Notes: a model not told the origin generated them from the letters alone. 64,000 nt of DNA from Clostridium swellfunianum (GCF_023656515.1 NZ_JAMOFV010000006.1:140549-204548); one strand, 5' to 3'. Shown: positions 1 to 9,052, numbered from the stretch's first letter. Numbers and translations: made by a program.

Positions 1-282
1 GCATATCTGCCAGTATACGCTAGTACAGCTGCAGCAGAGATAATGCTGCTAGTTAAGTGTGAAGGCAAGTTTAACCTTTGGAAGTTTATTAAAGCTTCAA
101 TAGTTCCTTTAATGGGATTCGCTTATGCAACTTGGGCTGTATATGGAGCAGGAGCTGAGGTAGTTATGTACGGCTTCCTATTGATGTTGTTTGGAGTTCC
201 TTTCTATTTATATGTTAGGCTTAAGGATTCCGTTAAGATGAAACAAATAAGAAGCTTTGAAGAAGAAAAGCTTTCAGCATAA
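1..282 (+). CDS. C-terminal end of an APC-type amino-acid transporter (partial)
   Basis: The reading frame is open from the first base of the window, so this is only the last 93 residues of a longer protein. It shows two hydrophobic stretches (roughly residues 30-48 and 54-76 of the fragment) followed by a short charged cytoplasmic tail. The pattern YGAGAEVVMYGFLLMLFGVPFY resembles the last two membrane helices of basic amino-acid/polyamine antiporters of the APC superfamily. The substrate cannot be told from this end. An intrinsic terminator follows the stop codon. Confidence 0.55.
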   Translation, partial: AYLPVYASTAAAEIMLLVKCEGKFNLWKFIKASIVPLMGFAYATWAVYGAGAEVVMYGFLLMLFGVPFYLYVRLKDSVKMKQIRSFEEEKLSA

Positions 283-285
283 TAA

Positions 286-322
286 AAAACAGCAGTGACC
301 TGAGGGGGCTGCTGTTTTTATT
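286..322 (+). terminator. Intrinsic terminator after the transporter gene
   Basis: An AACAGCAG / CTGCTGTT stem with a short loop is followed by a T-rich run. It directly follows the transporter stop codon. Confidence 0.8.
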
Positions 323-366
323 TTCCTTTAATTTTTAAGATCTTAAAAATTAAAGGAAAATAAAAA
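315..366. repeat. Perfect 52-bp palindrome
   Basis: Bases 315-340 are the exact reverse complement of 341-366, centred on AGATCT, with no loop. The sequence is almost entirely A/T. It overlaps the T-run of the preceding terminator and lies about 37 bp upstream of the gntR -35 box. It could serve as a second, bidirectional terminator, a cruciform, or a protein-binding site. Confidence 0.85.
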
Positions 367-402
367 ATAATTGAAAAATATAGAAAATTTGAAATAGTAC
401 TA

Positions 403-430
403 TTGACTTGGAGGTTTATGGTGATATAAT
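403..430 (+). promoter_or_regulatory. Sigma-A-type promoter for gntR
   Basis: TTGACT at 403-408 and TATAAT at 425-430 are separated by 16 bp. This is the only strong promoter seen upstream of the glycan-use operon. Confidence 0.75.
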
Positions 431-440
431 TAAATTATAG

Positions 441-454
441 GTTGTAATGACAAC
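441..454. promoter_or_regulatory. Candidate GntR operator downstream of the -10 box
   Basis: GTTGTAATGACAAC is a 14-bp dyad (GTTGT/ACAAC arms) starting 10 bp after the -10 box, where a repressor would block transcription. It fits the GT-N-AC layout typical of HutC-subfamily GntR sites. I infer autoregulation by the adjacent gene. Confidence 0.5.
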
Positions 455-518
455 ATTATAACATGTCAATATATCAATAGTATATGATAGCAAATTAGCA
501 CTTGGAAGGAAGTGTAGT

Positions 519-1241
519 ATGAACAATCTACTAAACAAGACGCCTAAATACCAGCAAATTATTCAATACATAATTGATAAAATAGAGAAGAAAGAATTTA
601 AAGAGGGCCAGAAGCTTCCAACAGAAGAAGAATTATGCTCCTATTTTAATGTAAGCAGAATTAGCGTTAGAAAGGCTTACGATGAACTTATGCATCAAGG
701 ATATATTATTAGGAAGCATGGAAAAGGAAGTTATGTAAATACTTCATTAATGGTAATGCAGCTAAATTCCCTTCAGGGGTTCACTGAAGAAATGAGATCA
801 AGAGGAATAAGGGTAACTTCAAAAGTATTGAAATTTGAACTCGTTAATGCAGAACAAGAAGTTTCAAATAAGCTTCAGATAGAAAAAAACTCAAAGGTCT
901 ATGCTATCGAAAGATTAAGATATACGGATAATGAACCAATGGCAATTGAAACAGTATTTATACCGTATTTTTATTGTCCAGATTTAGAAAATCACAATTT
1001 AACCAATTCTCTATATGAAATCTTACAAAATTACTATAAGATAAGCCCGGTAAAAGCAAGTCAATCAATAGAAGCTGATCTCGCAAATAAACGGGAGCAT
1101 GAAATCCTTAATATAAAACTAAAGGCACCTATATTAAAAATAGAGCGTATATCATATTTAAACAACAATACACCTATGGAATATGTTACATCTCTATATA
1201 GGGGAGATAAGTATAAGTTTTATGTAATGCTTAATAAATAA
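519..1241 (+). CDS. GntR-family (HutC subfamily) transcriptional regulator
   Basis: This 240-residue protein has an N-terminal winged-helix DNA-binding domain (about residues 8-75, containing LPTEEELCSYFNVSRISVRKAY) and a C-terminal UTRA ligand-binding domain (about 95-235). UTRA domains of this subfamily bind small effectors, often sugar phosphates or amino-sugar phosphates. It is the first gene before two ABC permeases, a binding protein, SIS proteins and a kinase, so it is very probably the local repressor. A 14-bp dyad between its promoter and start codon is a plausible operator. The start at 519 follows a GGAAGGAAG ribosome-binding site. Confidence 0.9.
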   Translation: MNNLLNKTPKYQQIIQYIIDKIEKKEFKEGQKLPTEEELCSYFNVSRISVRKAYDELMHQGYIIRKHGKGSYVNTSLMVMQLNSLQGFTEEMRSRGIRVTSKVLKFELVNAEQEVSNKLQIEKNSKVYAIERLRYTDNEPMAIETVFIPYFYCPDLENHNLTNSLYEILQNYYKISPVKASQSIEADLANKREHEILNIKLKAPILKIERISYLNNNTPMEYVTSLYRGDKYKFYVMLNK

Positions 1242-1349
1242 AGGGTAGTAGCATGGATATTAGAATATTTACAATTCGAATTATAAACCATAATTTATAA
1301 ATTAATTAATTTAATTGAGAATATATAGGGGAGAGAATGGGAGGTATTT

Positions 1350-2276
1350 ATGGACACTATAAAACAGTATACCGCTAACTTACAAAAACCTCGTAATAGA
1401 AAAGGTTTGAAAAATTCTACGAAAGAGTCTTTAGTTGGATGGAGTTTTATCTTACCAATGCTAATAGGGTTTTGCATATTTTGCTTTATTCCAATAATCA
1501 CTTCTTTAGGCATATCTTTTACAGATTGGAATCTACTTCAGGCCCCTAAATTTGTTGGATTACAAAACTACACAAGATTAATTAAAGATTCATCATTTAT
1601 AAAATGTGTTAGTAACACTTTGTTTTTTGTGTTGACGATGGTTCCTTCAATTTTAGTGATATCATTAATCTTAGCACTTATACTAAATAAAGGACTTAAA
1701 GGCAGGGGATTTTTTAGAGCTGCTTTCTACATTCCATGTATAACATCAACAGTGGCTATAAGTATGGTCTGGTTATGGATTTATGGCCCTCAAAATGGAG
1801 TTCTTAATTCTGTTTTGGGTACCTTTGGAATATCTAGTGTAGATTGGCTGGGTAACCCACTAACTGCAAAGCCTGCATTGGTTATCATGAGAATATGGCA
1901 GGCAAGCGGGTATTATATGTTGATGTTTTTAGCAGGACTGCAAACGATTCCGGATAGTTTGTACGAAGTTGCAGAAATAGATGGAGCAACTAAATGGGAA
2001 AAGATAAGACATATAACTCTTCCATTACTTGCACCAACAATGTTTTTGGTAATAATACTGCTTACTATAGAATCCTTTAATATTTTTGAAGCCGTTTATG
2101 TAATGACAGAAGGTGGCCCAGCAGGAGCAACTGATACATTAATGTATTATATATATCATAATGGATTTAGGCTTTATAATATGGGATATGCGTCATCGAT
2201 AGCATGGTTTTTATTTTTAGTATTAATAGTTTTGACCTTAATTCAATTTAAATTTAAGAAGGAGGATATATATTAA
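1350..2276 (+). CDS. Sugar ABC transporter permease (MalF/UgpA type)
   Basis: This 308-residue inner-membrane protein has about six hydrophobic segments. The binding-protein-dependent permease loop lies at about residues 206-228, with the EAA-type core EVAEIDGATKWEKIRHITLP that contacts the ATPase. The N-terminus is a charged cytoplasmic stretch of about 28 residues. The start follows a GGGAGG ribosome-binding site. Its last base overlaps the first base of the next gene, which is the partner permease. The substrate is not readable from the permease. The neighbouring kinase, SIS and glycosidase genes suggest an oligosaccharide or glycoconjugate, possibly with an amino sugar. Confidence 0.9.
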   Translation: MDTIKQYTANLQKPRNRKGLKNSTKESLVGWSFILPMLIGFCIFCFIPIITSLGISFTDWNLLQAPKFVGLQNYTRLIKDSSFIKCVSNTLFFVLTMVPSILVISLILALILNKGLKGRGFFRAAFYIPCITSTVAISMVWLWIYGPQNGVLNSVLGTFGISSVDWLGNPLTAKPALVIMRIWQASGYYMLMFLAGLQTIPDSLYEVAEIDGATKWEKIRHITLPLLAPTMFLVIILLTIESFNIFEAVYVMTEGGPAGATDTLMYYIYHNGFRLYNMGYASSIAWFLFLVLIVLTLIQFKFKKEDIY

Positions 2277-3145
2277 TGGAAAGAGAGACATATAAAAGCA
2301 GAAGTAAATTCTCACAATCTCTGTGTAAATGTTTACTGTATTTGATTTTAATTCTATATGCATTTATAACTATATATCCTTTCATTTGGACTATTGCATC
2401 GTCACTAAAATCAACTCAGCAATTTTTAAATAGTAATCCATTAGACTTAATACCTAAACCTATAAGATTGTCAAACTATAAAGAAGCTTGGAAGACAGTA
2501 CCTATGGGAAGGTTCATTTTAAACTCTGTATTCATTACATTGTTTGTTACAACAGTTCAGGTGTTAGTGGCATCTATGGCTGCCTATGCTTTCGCTAAAA
2601 TAAGTTTTAAGGGTAAAAATATTATTTTTATATTATTTCTAGGTACGATGATGGTTCCGAGTCAGGTGACTTTAATTCCTAATTATATATTACTTAGAAA
2701 CTTTAATTGGTTGAATAAATATCAAGCATTGCTAATACCTACAATTTTCTCGGGTATATGTGTTACAGGAATGTTTATCTTAAGACAATATTTTTTATCA
2801 ATACCTAAGGAAATTGAAGATGCAGCTATAATAGATGGATGTTCACGATATGGCGTATTTTGGAGAATTATATTACCTAATGCAAAACCAGCAATGGCTA
2901 CATTTGCTATTATAAGCTTTAACTCTCATTGGAATTCTTTCTTGTATCCATTAATAATGATGAATGATGTTAAAAAAATGCCTATCCAAGTTGGAATAGC
3001 CTATTTTAAGAGCATTTCGCAGCAAACAGGAGGACCTCTTCTTGCTGGAACTACGATGGCTATACTTCCGGTAATTTTGGTATTTCTAATATTCCAAAAG
3101 TATATAGTAAATGGAACATTAACCTCTGGAATGGGTGGAAAGTAG
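2276..3145 (+). CDS. Sugar ABC transporter permease (MalG/UgpE type)
   Basis: This 289-residue protein has about six membrane segments and the EAA loop at about residues 179-201 (EIEDAAIIDGCSRYGVFWRI followed by LP). Together with the preceding permease it should form the heterodimeric channel of a CUT1-class sugar importer. The start codon overlaps the upstream stop by one base (TAATG), which implies translational coupling. No ATP-binding gene is present in this cluster. Many Firmicute CUT1 importers use a shared MsmX/MalK-like ATPase encoded elsewhere, and I infer that here. Confidence 0.9.
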   Translation: MERETYKSRSKFSQSLCKCLLYLILILYAFITIYPFIWTIASSLKSTQQFLNSNPLDLIPKPIRLSNYKEAWKTVPMGRFILNSVFITLFVTTVQVLVASMAAYAFAKISFKGKNIIFILFLGTMMVPSQVTLIPNYILLRNFNWLNKYQALLIPTIFSGICVTGMFILRQYFLSIPKEIEDAAIIDGCSRYGVFWRIILPNAKPAMATFAIISFNSHWNSFLYPLIMMNDVKKMPIQVGIAYFKSISQQTGGPLLAGTTMAILPVILVFLIFQKYIVNGTLTSGMGGK

Positions 3146-3214
3146 ATTAATTATGATTGTTAAGTACCTGTATTAATAAAGGTATTTACATAAAAAATAA
3201 TGGGGGGCTTTGTT

Positions 3215-4492
3215 ATGAAATGTAAAATGAAAAAGTTACTAGCTATTGCAACTATGGCAGCAATTTTATGCACATCAAGTTTTGGATGTGGAAAAGAACA
3301 AGAAGTTAAAACTAATGCACCAAAGCAGAAGACAGTAGTTAGGGTTATGTCTTGGTGGAATTTTCAAGATTCTAAACCACTTAAGGAATTAAAGTCTAAA
3401 TTTGAAAGCGCTAATCCTGATTATGAACTTCAATTTGACCAAATTGCAACTAAGTATGCTGATAAAGTTCTTACAGTTGTAGCTGGTGGAGGAGACCAAG
3501 TACCAGATGTAATGATGCTAGCTATGGATGTGGTACCAAGGTTTGCTAAAGCAGGTGCCATACAGCCTCTAGATAAGTATATTACAGACAGCTATAAGAA
3601 GGATTTATATCCTGTAGTTTTAGATGCATTACAATTTGATGGAAAGATATATGCAGCTCCGCGTGATATAACTTCATTTGTAATGTATTGCAATAAAAAA
3701 ATGTTTGAAGATGCAAAGGTTCCTATACCAAAGGCAGGATGGACTTGGAATGATTTCTTAGAGACTGCTAAAAAACTTACTAAATTAGAAAATGGAAAGC
3801 CAGTTCAGTGGGGATATCATTTTTCTAAAACTAATGATTCAATTTTCACATGGCTGATACAAAATGGTGCTGGTTATACCACAAGTAATAAAAAACAAAG
3901 TATACTCAGTTCTCAAGAATCACAAGAAGCAATACAGTTTTTATATGACTTAACTTATAAACATAAGGTGTCACCGACTATAACAGAGGCAAAACAATTT
4001 GGTACAGATGATAGTGCTGCGTTTCTTGCAGGAAAAGTAGCAATGCAGATTGGAGGACTATCAACGTCTGTTGCCTTTGATAAAGCGGGTATTAATTATG
4101 TTAAGGTGCCGCTTCCAATAGGAAAGAAGCAAGCGACTACAGCTTTTGTAAATTCATGGACTATTCCAAAAGGTGCTAAAAACCCAGATGCATCGTGGAA
4201 GGTTATAGAATTCCTGTCTAGCAAAGAAGGACAGCAAATAGCACTTTCAACAAAAATGGGCTTACCAGCAAGTAAAAGTGTAGATATATCCGAATTTATA
4301 AAAGAAAGAGAAGATAATAAACATTTAATAGATGCTTTGGAGTATTCTATTCCATTCACAACACTTTCAAATGGTGCCGAATACTATGACTTAGTTAATA
4401 AGAGCCTCGAAAAAATCTGGTTCAATCAAGCAAAGATTGACGAAGTTACAAAATCAATAGATAGTCAAGGTAATACAATGCTTAATAAATAG
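3215..4492 (+). CDS. Sugar-binding lipoprotein of the ABC importer
   Basis: An extracytoplasmic solute-binding protein of the family-1 (MalE-like) type, about 425 residues. The start at 3215 is chosen over an in-frame ATG at 3200 because the GGGGGG ribosome-binding site lies between them. A basic N-terminus and hydrophobic stretch lead to Cys25 (SSFGC), a somewhat relaxed lipobox, so the protein is probably anchored to the outer face of the membrane. The mature part has the usual family features: VRVMSWWNF near the start and NSWTIPKGAKNPDASWKVIEFL near the C-terminus. It lies 69 bp after the second permease gene and completes the importer apart from its ATPase. Confidence 0.88.
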   Translation: MKCKMKKLLAIATMAAILCTSSFGCGKEQEVKTNAPKQKTVVRVMSWWNFQDSKPLKELKSKFESANPDYELQFDQIATKYADKVLTVVAGGGDQVPDVMMLAMDVVPRFAKAGAIQPLDKYITDSYKKDLYPVVLDALQFDGKIYAAPRDITSFVMYCNKKMFEDAKVPIPKAGWTWNDFLETAKKLTKLENGKPVQWGYHFSKTNDSIFTWLIQNGAGYTTSNKKQSILSSQESQEAIQFLYDLTYKHKVSPTITEAKQFGTDDSAAFLAGKVAMQIGGLSTSVAFDKAGINYVKVPLPIGKKQATTAFVNSWTIPKGAKNPDASWKVIEFLSSKEGQQIALSTKMGLPASKSVDISEFIKEREDNKHLIDALEYSIPFTTLSNGAEYYDLVNKSLEKIWFNQAKIDEVTKSIDSQGNTMLNK

Positions 4493-4554
4493 TATTAGTA
4501 AGTATAAAGGAGGGAGTAAGATCCTTCCTTATTTATAAATATGGAGGATTAATT

Positions 4555-5292
4555 ATGGTAGGCAAAGGTATCTACTTGGAAATAATTGGAGATATGCTAC
4601 AAGAGATTGAGAAAACTCAGGCTGATAATATTGAAAAAGCATCAAAGTTAATATATGAATCTATTAATAATGGAGGGGTGCTTCATACTTATTCTACAGG
4701 GCATTCTCATATGATAATGGAAGAAATGTTCTACAGAACTGGTGGATTAGTTCCTGTAAACCCTATTTTTGATAGCAATACAATGCTTCATCAGGGTGTT
4801 CTTAAGAGCACAGAATTGGAAAGATTATCGGGGTATGCAAAAGTAGTACTAAATAACGCTGATATTAGAAAAGACGAAAATATATTAATATGCTCAAATT
4901 CAGGTATAAATGCTGTTCCAATTGAAGCAGCTATTATAGCAAAAGAAATGGGACTTAATGTTATTGCAATAACCTCAGCAAGCGTATCAGAAAAAGCAAA
5001 ATCAAGACATAGTTCTGGACTCAAGCTTAAAGATTTGGCAGATATAGTAATAGACAATTGCATAAAGGATAGTGATGCAGCCATTAAAATAGAACAAACC
5101 AATCAATTAGTAGCTCCTGTATCTACTATAGTTGGTTCATATATAGTAAACCGAATAGTCATTGATGTAGTTAATGAATTTTTAAAAAACAATACAATTC
5201 CACCTGTATTTATGACTGCTAATGTAGAAGGTGGATATGAATTTAATGAAAAACTGATTTCTCAATATAAAGAAAGGATAAAGAGCTTTTAA
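4555..5292 (+). CDS. SIS-domain sugar-phosphate protein (UPF0309-like)
   Basis: This 245-residue cytoplasmic protein is built around one SIS (sugar isomerase) domain. The N-terminal helical region leads to TYSTGHSHMIMEEMFYRTGG (GHSHM at 49-53) and a phosphosugar-loop-like CSNSGIN at about 122. These features match the UPF0309/SIS family, whose members bind phosphosugars but whose reaction is mostly unassigned. The start follows a GGAGG site. It ends 1 bp before the kinase gene, so the two are cotranscribed. A paralogue lies just after the kinase gene. It could be an isomerase, deaminase or etherase acting on the phosphorylated product of the kinase. Confidence 0.8.
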   Translation: MVGKGIYLEIIGDMLQEIEKTQADNIEKASKLIYESINNGGVLHTYSTGHSHMIMEEMFYRTGGLVPVNPIFDSNTMLHQGVLKSTELERLSGYAKVVLNNADIRKDENILICSNSGINAVPIEAAIIAKEMGLNVIAITSASVSEKAKSRHSSGLKLKDLADIVIDNCIKDSDAAIKIEQTNQLVAPVSTIVGSYIVNRIVIDVVNEFLKNNTIPPVFMTANVEGGYEFNEKLISQYKERIKSF

Positions 5293-5293
5293 T

Positions 5294-6262
5294 ATGGGCT
5301 ATTATATTGGAATTGATGGCGGAGGAAGTAAAACTGAACTTCTGTTATGCAACAAAGAAGGTGAGGTGAAAAAGCATTTAATTACCGAGGGTACGAATAC
5401 AGCGAATATACGTGAAGATAAAGCTATAAACAACATAGAAAAATTAATTAATAATGCCTTGCTGGGAATAGATAAATCTAATGTGGATTATATATCAATT
5501 TGTGTTCCGGGTTTAAAAAAATACTCTAGTCAAATTACTTTACTAAAAGAATTTCAAACTAAGTTTAGTATTATGGGAGATGAGTTGAATGCTTTCTATG
5601 GTGCTTTAGGTAACGATAGAGGAATAGTAATTTTAAGCGGAACAGGTTCATTTGCGATTGGAAGAAATAGCATTGGAAAGATGCATACAGTGGGGGGGTG
5701 GGGAGCAATATCACAAGATGAAGGAAGTGGCTATTATATGGGAGTACAGGCATTAAAGGCTGTGATGAGAAACTATGATTCTATGGGTAGAGATACGATA
5801 CTTTCGAATTTAATTCTAGAAGCTTTTAATATAAAAAGTATAAATGATTTAAAAAGCTTTTTGTATAATGGTAGTTGTGGAGTGAAAGAGATAGCTGCAC
5901 TCAGTAAGCTCGTTAAGTATGGAGCAGAAAATCATGATTTTGTATGTAAAGACATTGCAAATGACTGTGCTTATAAGTTATTTCAACTAGCAGAGGGAGT
6001 TATTAATAGATTAGAAATGTACGATGAAAAATATAATTTATGCTTAACTGGGGGGATAAGTAATTTTAAAGGGTTAATATTAAATCCCTTAAATGAACTT
6101 CTAGAAAATAAATATTTAAATATTCATATAAAAGAACCGGAGTTTACACCAGTGGTTGGAAGTATTATATTATGCTTTATACAAACTGGAAGGAGTAATT
6201 TAGATAAAAATATTGAGGGGATAAAAAAATCATTAAAGGATGTGAAGATTAGTGTTATCTAG
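5294..6262 (+). CDS. BadF/BadG-type sugar kinase (N-acetylglucosamine kinase-like)
   Basis: This 322-residue member of the ASKHA kinase fold shows the phosphate-1 loop GIDGGGSKTE at residues 6-15, the phosphate-2 region ILSGTGSFAIG, the conserved GGWGAISQDEGSGYYMG, and the adenosine-motif-like LTGGIS. This is the pattern of the BadF/BadG/BcrA/BcrD family branch that contains N-acetylglucosamine/N-acetylmuramate kinases. It sits between two SIS-domain genes, overlapping the second by 11 bp, which suggests that it phosphorylates an amino sugar released by the downstream glycosidase. The exact sugar is not determined by sequence alone. Confidence 0.85.
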   Translation: MGYYIGIDGGGSKTELLLCNKEGEVKKHLITEGTNTANIREDKAINNIEKLINNALLGIDKSNVDYISICVPGLKKYSSQITLLKEFQTKFSIMGDELNAFYGALGNDRGIVILSGTGSFAIGRNSIGKMHTVGGWGAISQDEGSGYYMGVQALKAVMRNYDSMGRDTILSNLILEAFNIKSINDLKSFLYNGSCGVKEIAALSKLVKYGAENHDFVCKDIANDCAYKLFQLAEGVINRLEMYDEKYNLCLTGGISNFKGLILNPLNELLENKYLNIHIKEPEFTPVVGSIILCFIQTGRSNLDKNIEGIKKSLKDVKISVI

Positions 6263-6992
6263 TATTTATTTTAAAAGCATGAGGGAGATATTAGATAAAA
6301 TTGAAAGAACACAAGGAGAAGCTATTGATAAAGCAGCTGAAATTATTATAAATTCAATAACTAATAATGGAATGCTTCACTTAATGGATACGGGGCATAT
6401 GCTTATGTATGAAGCAGTTGGAAGAACAGGTGGGCTAATGTCAATGAGACCAGTTAGGCTTTCTGTGCAGGTAGAAAATCCAACTAGAAAGAGGGTTAAC
6501 CTAAATAGACCTACAGCGTACCTTGATGGTATTGAGGGTTTTCCAGAGTTTATACTTAACAAGTCAAATATGGAACCTGGAGATGTCCTTATTATAGGCT
6601 CTGTATCAGGAAAAAATATATTGCCAGTTGAACTTGCTTTAAGAGCTAAAGAAAGAGGAATAAATACAATAGGTATTACATCAGTGGAATACTCTAGTAA
6701 ATTAAATGGAGAGCACCAATCAGGCAAAAGATTATATGAAGTTTGTGATATAGTTCTTGATAATTGCGGCAACATAGGGGATACGTTAGTGCATGTAAAT
6801 GAGATAAATAAAGATATTTGCCCATCTTCTGGGATAGCTGCAGCTTATTTAATTTGGGCATTACAAGCTGAAATTGTTGAGAAGTTGATTAAGTTGGGAA
6901 AAGATCCTTCTATTTATATTAGTAATCATATGCCAGATGCGCTAAGACTTAATAAAGTTGCTTGGGAACAATATGAAAGAAATGGATATTAG
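6252..6992 (+). CDS. Second, divergent SIS-domain protein
   Basis: This 246-residue paralogue of the SIS protein at 4555 matches it along its length, but the GHSHM motif is replaced by GHMLM (about residues 48-52). It retains GRTGGL and a loop GSVSGKN in place of CSNSGIN. The GTG start at 6252 overlaps the kinase stop by 11 bp. It is preferred to the ATG at 6279 because the first nine residues align with the paralogue. The loss of the two polar positions suggests a different ligand, a different reaction, or a regulatory or partner role. It is followed closely by the glycosidase-like gene. Confidence 0.78.
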   Translation: MLSSIYFKSMREILDKIERTQGEAIDKAAEIIINSITNNGMLHLMDTGHMLMYEAVGRTGGLMSMRPVRLSVQVENPTRKRVNLNRPTAYLDGIEGFPEFILNKSNMEPGDVLIIGSVSGKNILPVELALRAKERGINTIGITSVEYSSKLNGEHQSGKRLYEVCDIVLDNCGNIGDTLVHVNEINKDICPSSGIAAAYLIWALQAEIVEKLIKLGKDPSIYISNHMPDALRLNKVAWEQYERNGY

Positions 6993-7003
6993 GAGAATAG
7001 ATT

Positions 7004-9052
7004 ATGATTATGGAACTTAAGAATAGGTTCTTATCTGTTGGTTTTGATACTAATAAGATGAAAATCGTTTCAATAATTAATCTGATTTCTGGCGATGAGT
7101 ATATTAAACAAGAAAATGATGCTGAAATATTTGAACTTACTTGTATAGACTTTGAAAATAAACTATACAAGGTTTATCCAACAAAAGTTGAAAGTGCAGA
7201 AATAATACAAAAAAGAAATAGCGAGACTCTAAGAGTTAAATATTTAGTAAATGATGATTTTAAGGTGACAACAGATATATCTATAAGCCAGCAGTCGGAT
7301 TTACTTAATTGGAGTATTGCTATTGATAATAATAGCAATAAGTATGATATTGTTGAGATTTTATACCCAAGAATTAGGGGGATTTATTTAGGTGATACTT
7401 GGGAAGATGATATTATTATACTTCCACATCATGCAGGGGAAAAAACAATAAATCCTTATGAAGAATATAAAAAACCTGTTTTTAAAAATATGTGGAGAGC
7501 GGGAGTTAAAGAAGAAAACTTTAATTATAGGGAATTAAATTATTGTGGTTTAGCATCTATGACATGGATGTATTATTATGATAAAAATAACGGATTCTAT
7601 ATAAGTTCTTGTGATGATGAATTTCCAATTACAGCATTAAGATTTGAGACTTCAAATGACATAAATCCATGGGTAGGGTTTGCCATAAGAAAATACAAGA
7701 AAATATCTAGGAATGAAAGCTGGAATTCAAAGCCATATATTATGTCCATCAACTGTAAAGATTGGCATTGGGGGGCTAAGATATATAGGAAATGGATAGA
7801 TAGATATATAACAATGCCAGAGAATCCAGAATACTTAAAAGATCAATGTGTTTTGATGAATATGTATAATTTTAAAAGAGAAAGACAAGTTCAATATTCA
7901 TTTAGTGACATACCTTATTTATTTAATTATGCTAAAAGTTTTGGTATAGATCATTTTTTTATGGCGGGTTGGAATAGGATGGGATTTGATCAAAACTATC
8001 CTGAATATTATCCTGACCTTGAATTAGGAACCTCTATGGATCTACACAAAGGATGCCAGTATATAGAAGACAATAACGGTATTTCTACATTTTATATTAA
8101 TACTAGAATTTTTGATGTAAAATCTGATTACTTTAATACTTTGGGGAAAACAATGGCTATAAAAGATAGTAAAGGAAACATGATATTTGAGAAATATGGA
8201 GATTATGAGTTTACTGTATCCTGCCCTTCAGATACGTTATGGCAAAAGTATGTAATAGATACAGCTACTTGGATGATAAAAGCTTATGGTGCTAAAGGAA
8301 TATATCTGGATCAATTAGGGTCGGCTGAGCCTTGCACGTGTTATGATTATAGTCATTCTCATAAAGATATTGGAGAGTTCCCACAGGGGTATTTAAAAAT
8401 TCTTAAGGATATTAAAGCACAGATAAACGAGCTTAATCAAGACACTTTTATTATGATAGAAAATTGTGGGGATATATATGGTAGCTATATTTGGGGGAAC
8501 CTAACCTGGAACGGAGATGTTAGAGACGAATTCTTTAACCTGTATAAGTATACTTTTCCCGAATATGTGCAAATAAATATGGTTAATCCTAAAGAGGTAA
8601 GTGACTCAGAACTCAGAAAGGAATTATTTTATAAAGATATTGAAAGAGCTGTATTATTAGGGTCTGTGTTATGGGTAAATCCTTTAACTAAATTCGATAT
8701 ATACAATGAAGAGGACATTAACTTGTTAGAATATTTAAGGAAAGCAATAAATTTTCGTAAAAAACTTAACACCTATATAAAAGAATGTAGATTTGTTGAT
8801 GATGAGGAAATAATTAGTATTTCAAAGAACATCAACGTGACCCATTGGGTTGGAGATAATAGCGACGTATATGTGATTGGCAATAAGGATCTAAAAGAGG
8901 GGTTTTTTGAGGTACAGCAAGCTGGAAGAGTTTCAGTTTCTTATGCTTTAGAATGTGGAAGTAATTATAATTATGTGATTGATAAGGTAGACAATAAAAT
9001 GACAATACAAGTGCCGCAATCACAACTAAGCTTTATTGTTTTTGAAAATTGA
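7004..9052 (+). CDS. Cytoplasmic glycoside-hydrolase-like protein (DUF6259-type)
   Basis: This 682-residue protein has no signal peptide. The N-terminal part (about 1-270) looks beta-rich. The middle part (about 280-560) looks like a (beta/alpha)8 barrel with GIYLDQLGS (Asp436) and MIENCGDIYGSY (Glu486), positioned like the acidic pair of retaining glycosidases. The C-terminus is a small beta domain. The layout resembles DUF6259 proteins and, more distantly, the GH101/GH129 alpha-N-acetylgalactosaminidases, some of which are intracellular. Placed after an importer, kinase and SIS genes, it probably cleaves an imported glycan in the cytoplasm. The AGGAGA site is 7 nt before the ATG. The family assignment is by eye and moderately sure; the substrate is unknown. 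Confidence 0.65.
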   Translation: MIMELKNRFLSVGFDTNKMKIVSIINLISGDEYIKQENDAEIFELTCIDFENKLYKVYPTKVESAEIIQKRNSETLRVKYLVNDDFKVTTDISISQQSDLLNWSIAIDNNSNKYDIVEILYPRIRGIYLGDTWEDDIIILPHHAGEKTINPYEEYKKPVFKNMWRAGVKEENFNYRELNYCGLASMTWMYYYDKNNGFYISSCDDEFPITALRFETSNDINPWVGFAIRKYKKISRNESWNSKPYIMSINCKDWHWGAKIYRKWIDRYITMPENPEYLKDQCVLMNMYNFKRERQVQYSFSDIPYLFNYAKSFGIDHFFMAGWNRMGFDQNYPEYYPDLELGTSMDLHKGCQYIEDNNGISTFYINTRIFDVKSDYFNTLGKTMAIKDSKGNMIFEKYGDYEFTVSCPSDTLWQKYVIDTATWMIKAYGAKGIYLDQLGSAEPCTCYDYSHSHKDIGEFPQGYLKILKDIKAQINELNQDTFIMIENCGDIYGSYIWGNLTWNGDVRDEFFNLYKYTFPEYVQINMVNPKEVSDSELRKELFYKDIERAVLLGSVLWVNPLTKFDIYNEEDINLLEYLRKAINFRKKLNTYIKECRFVDDEEIISISKNINVTHWVGDNSDVYVIGNKDLKEGFFEVQQAGRVSVSYALECGSNYNYVIDKVDNKMTIQVPQSQLSFIVFEN

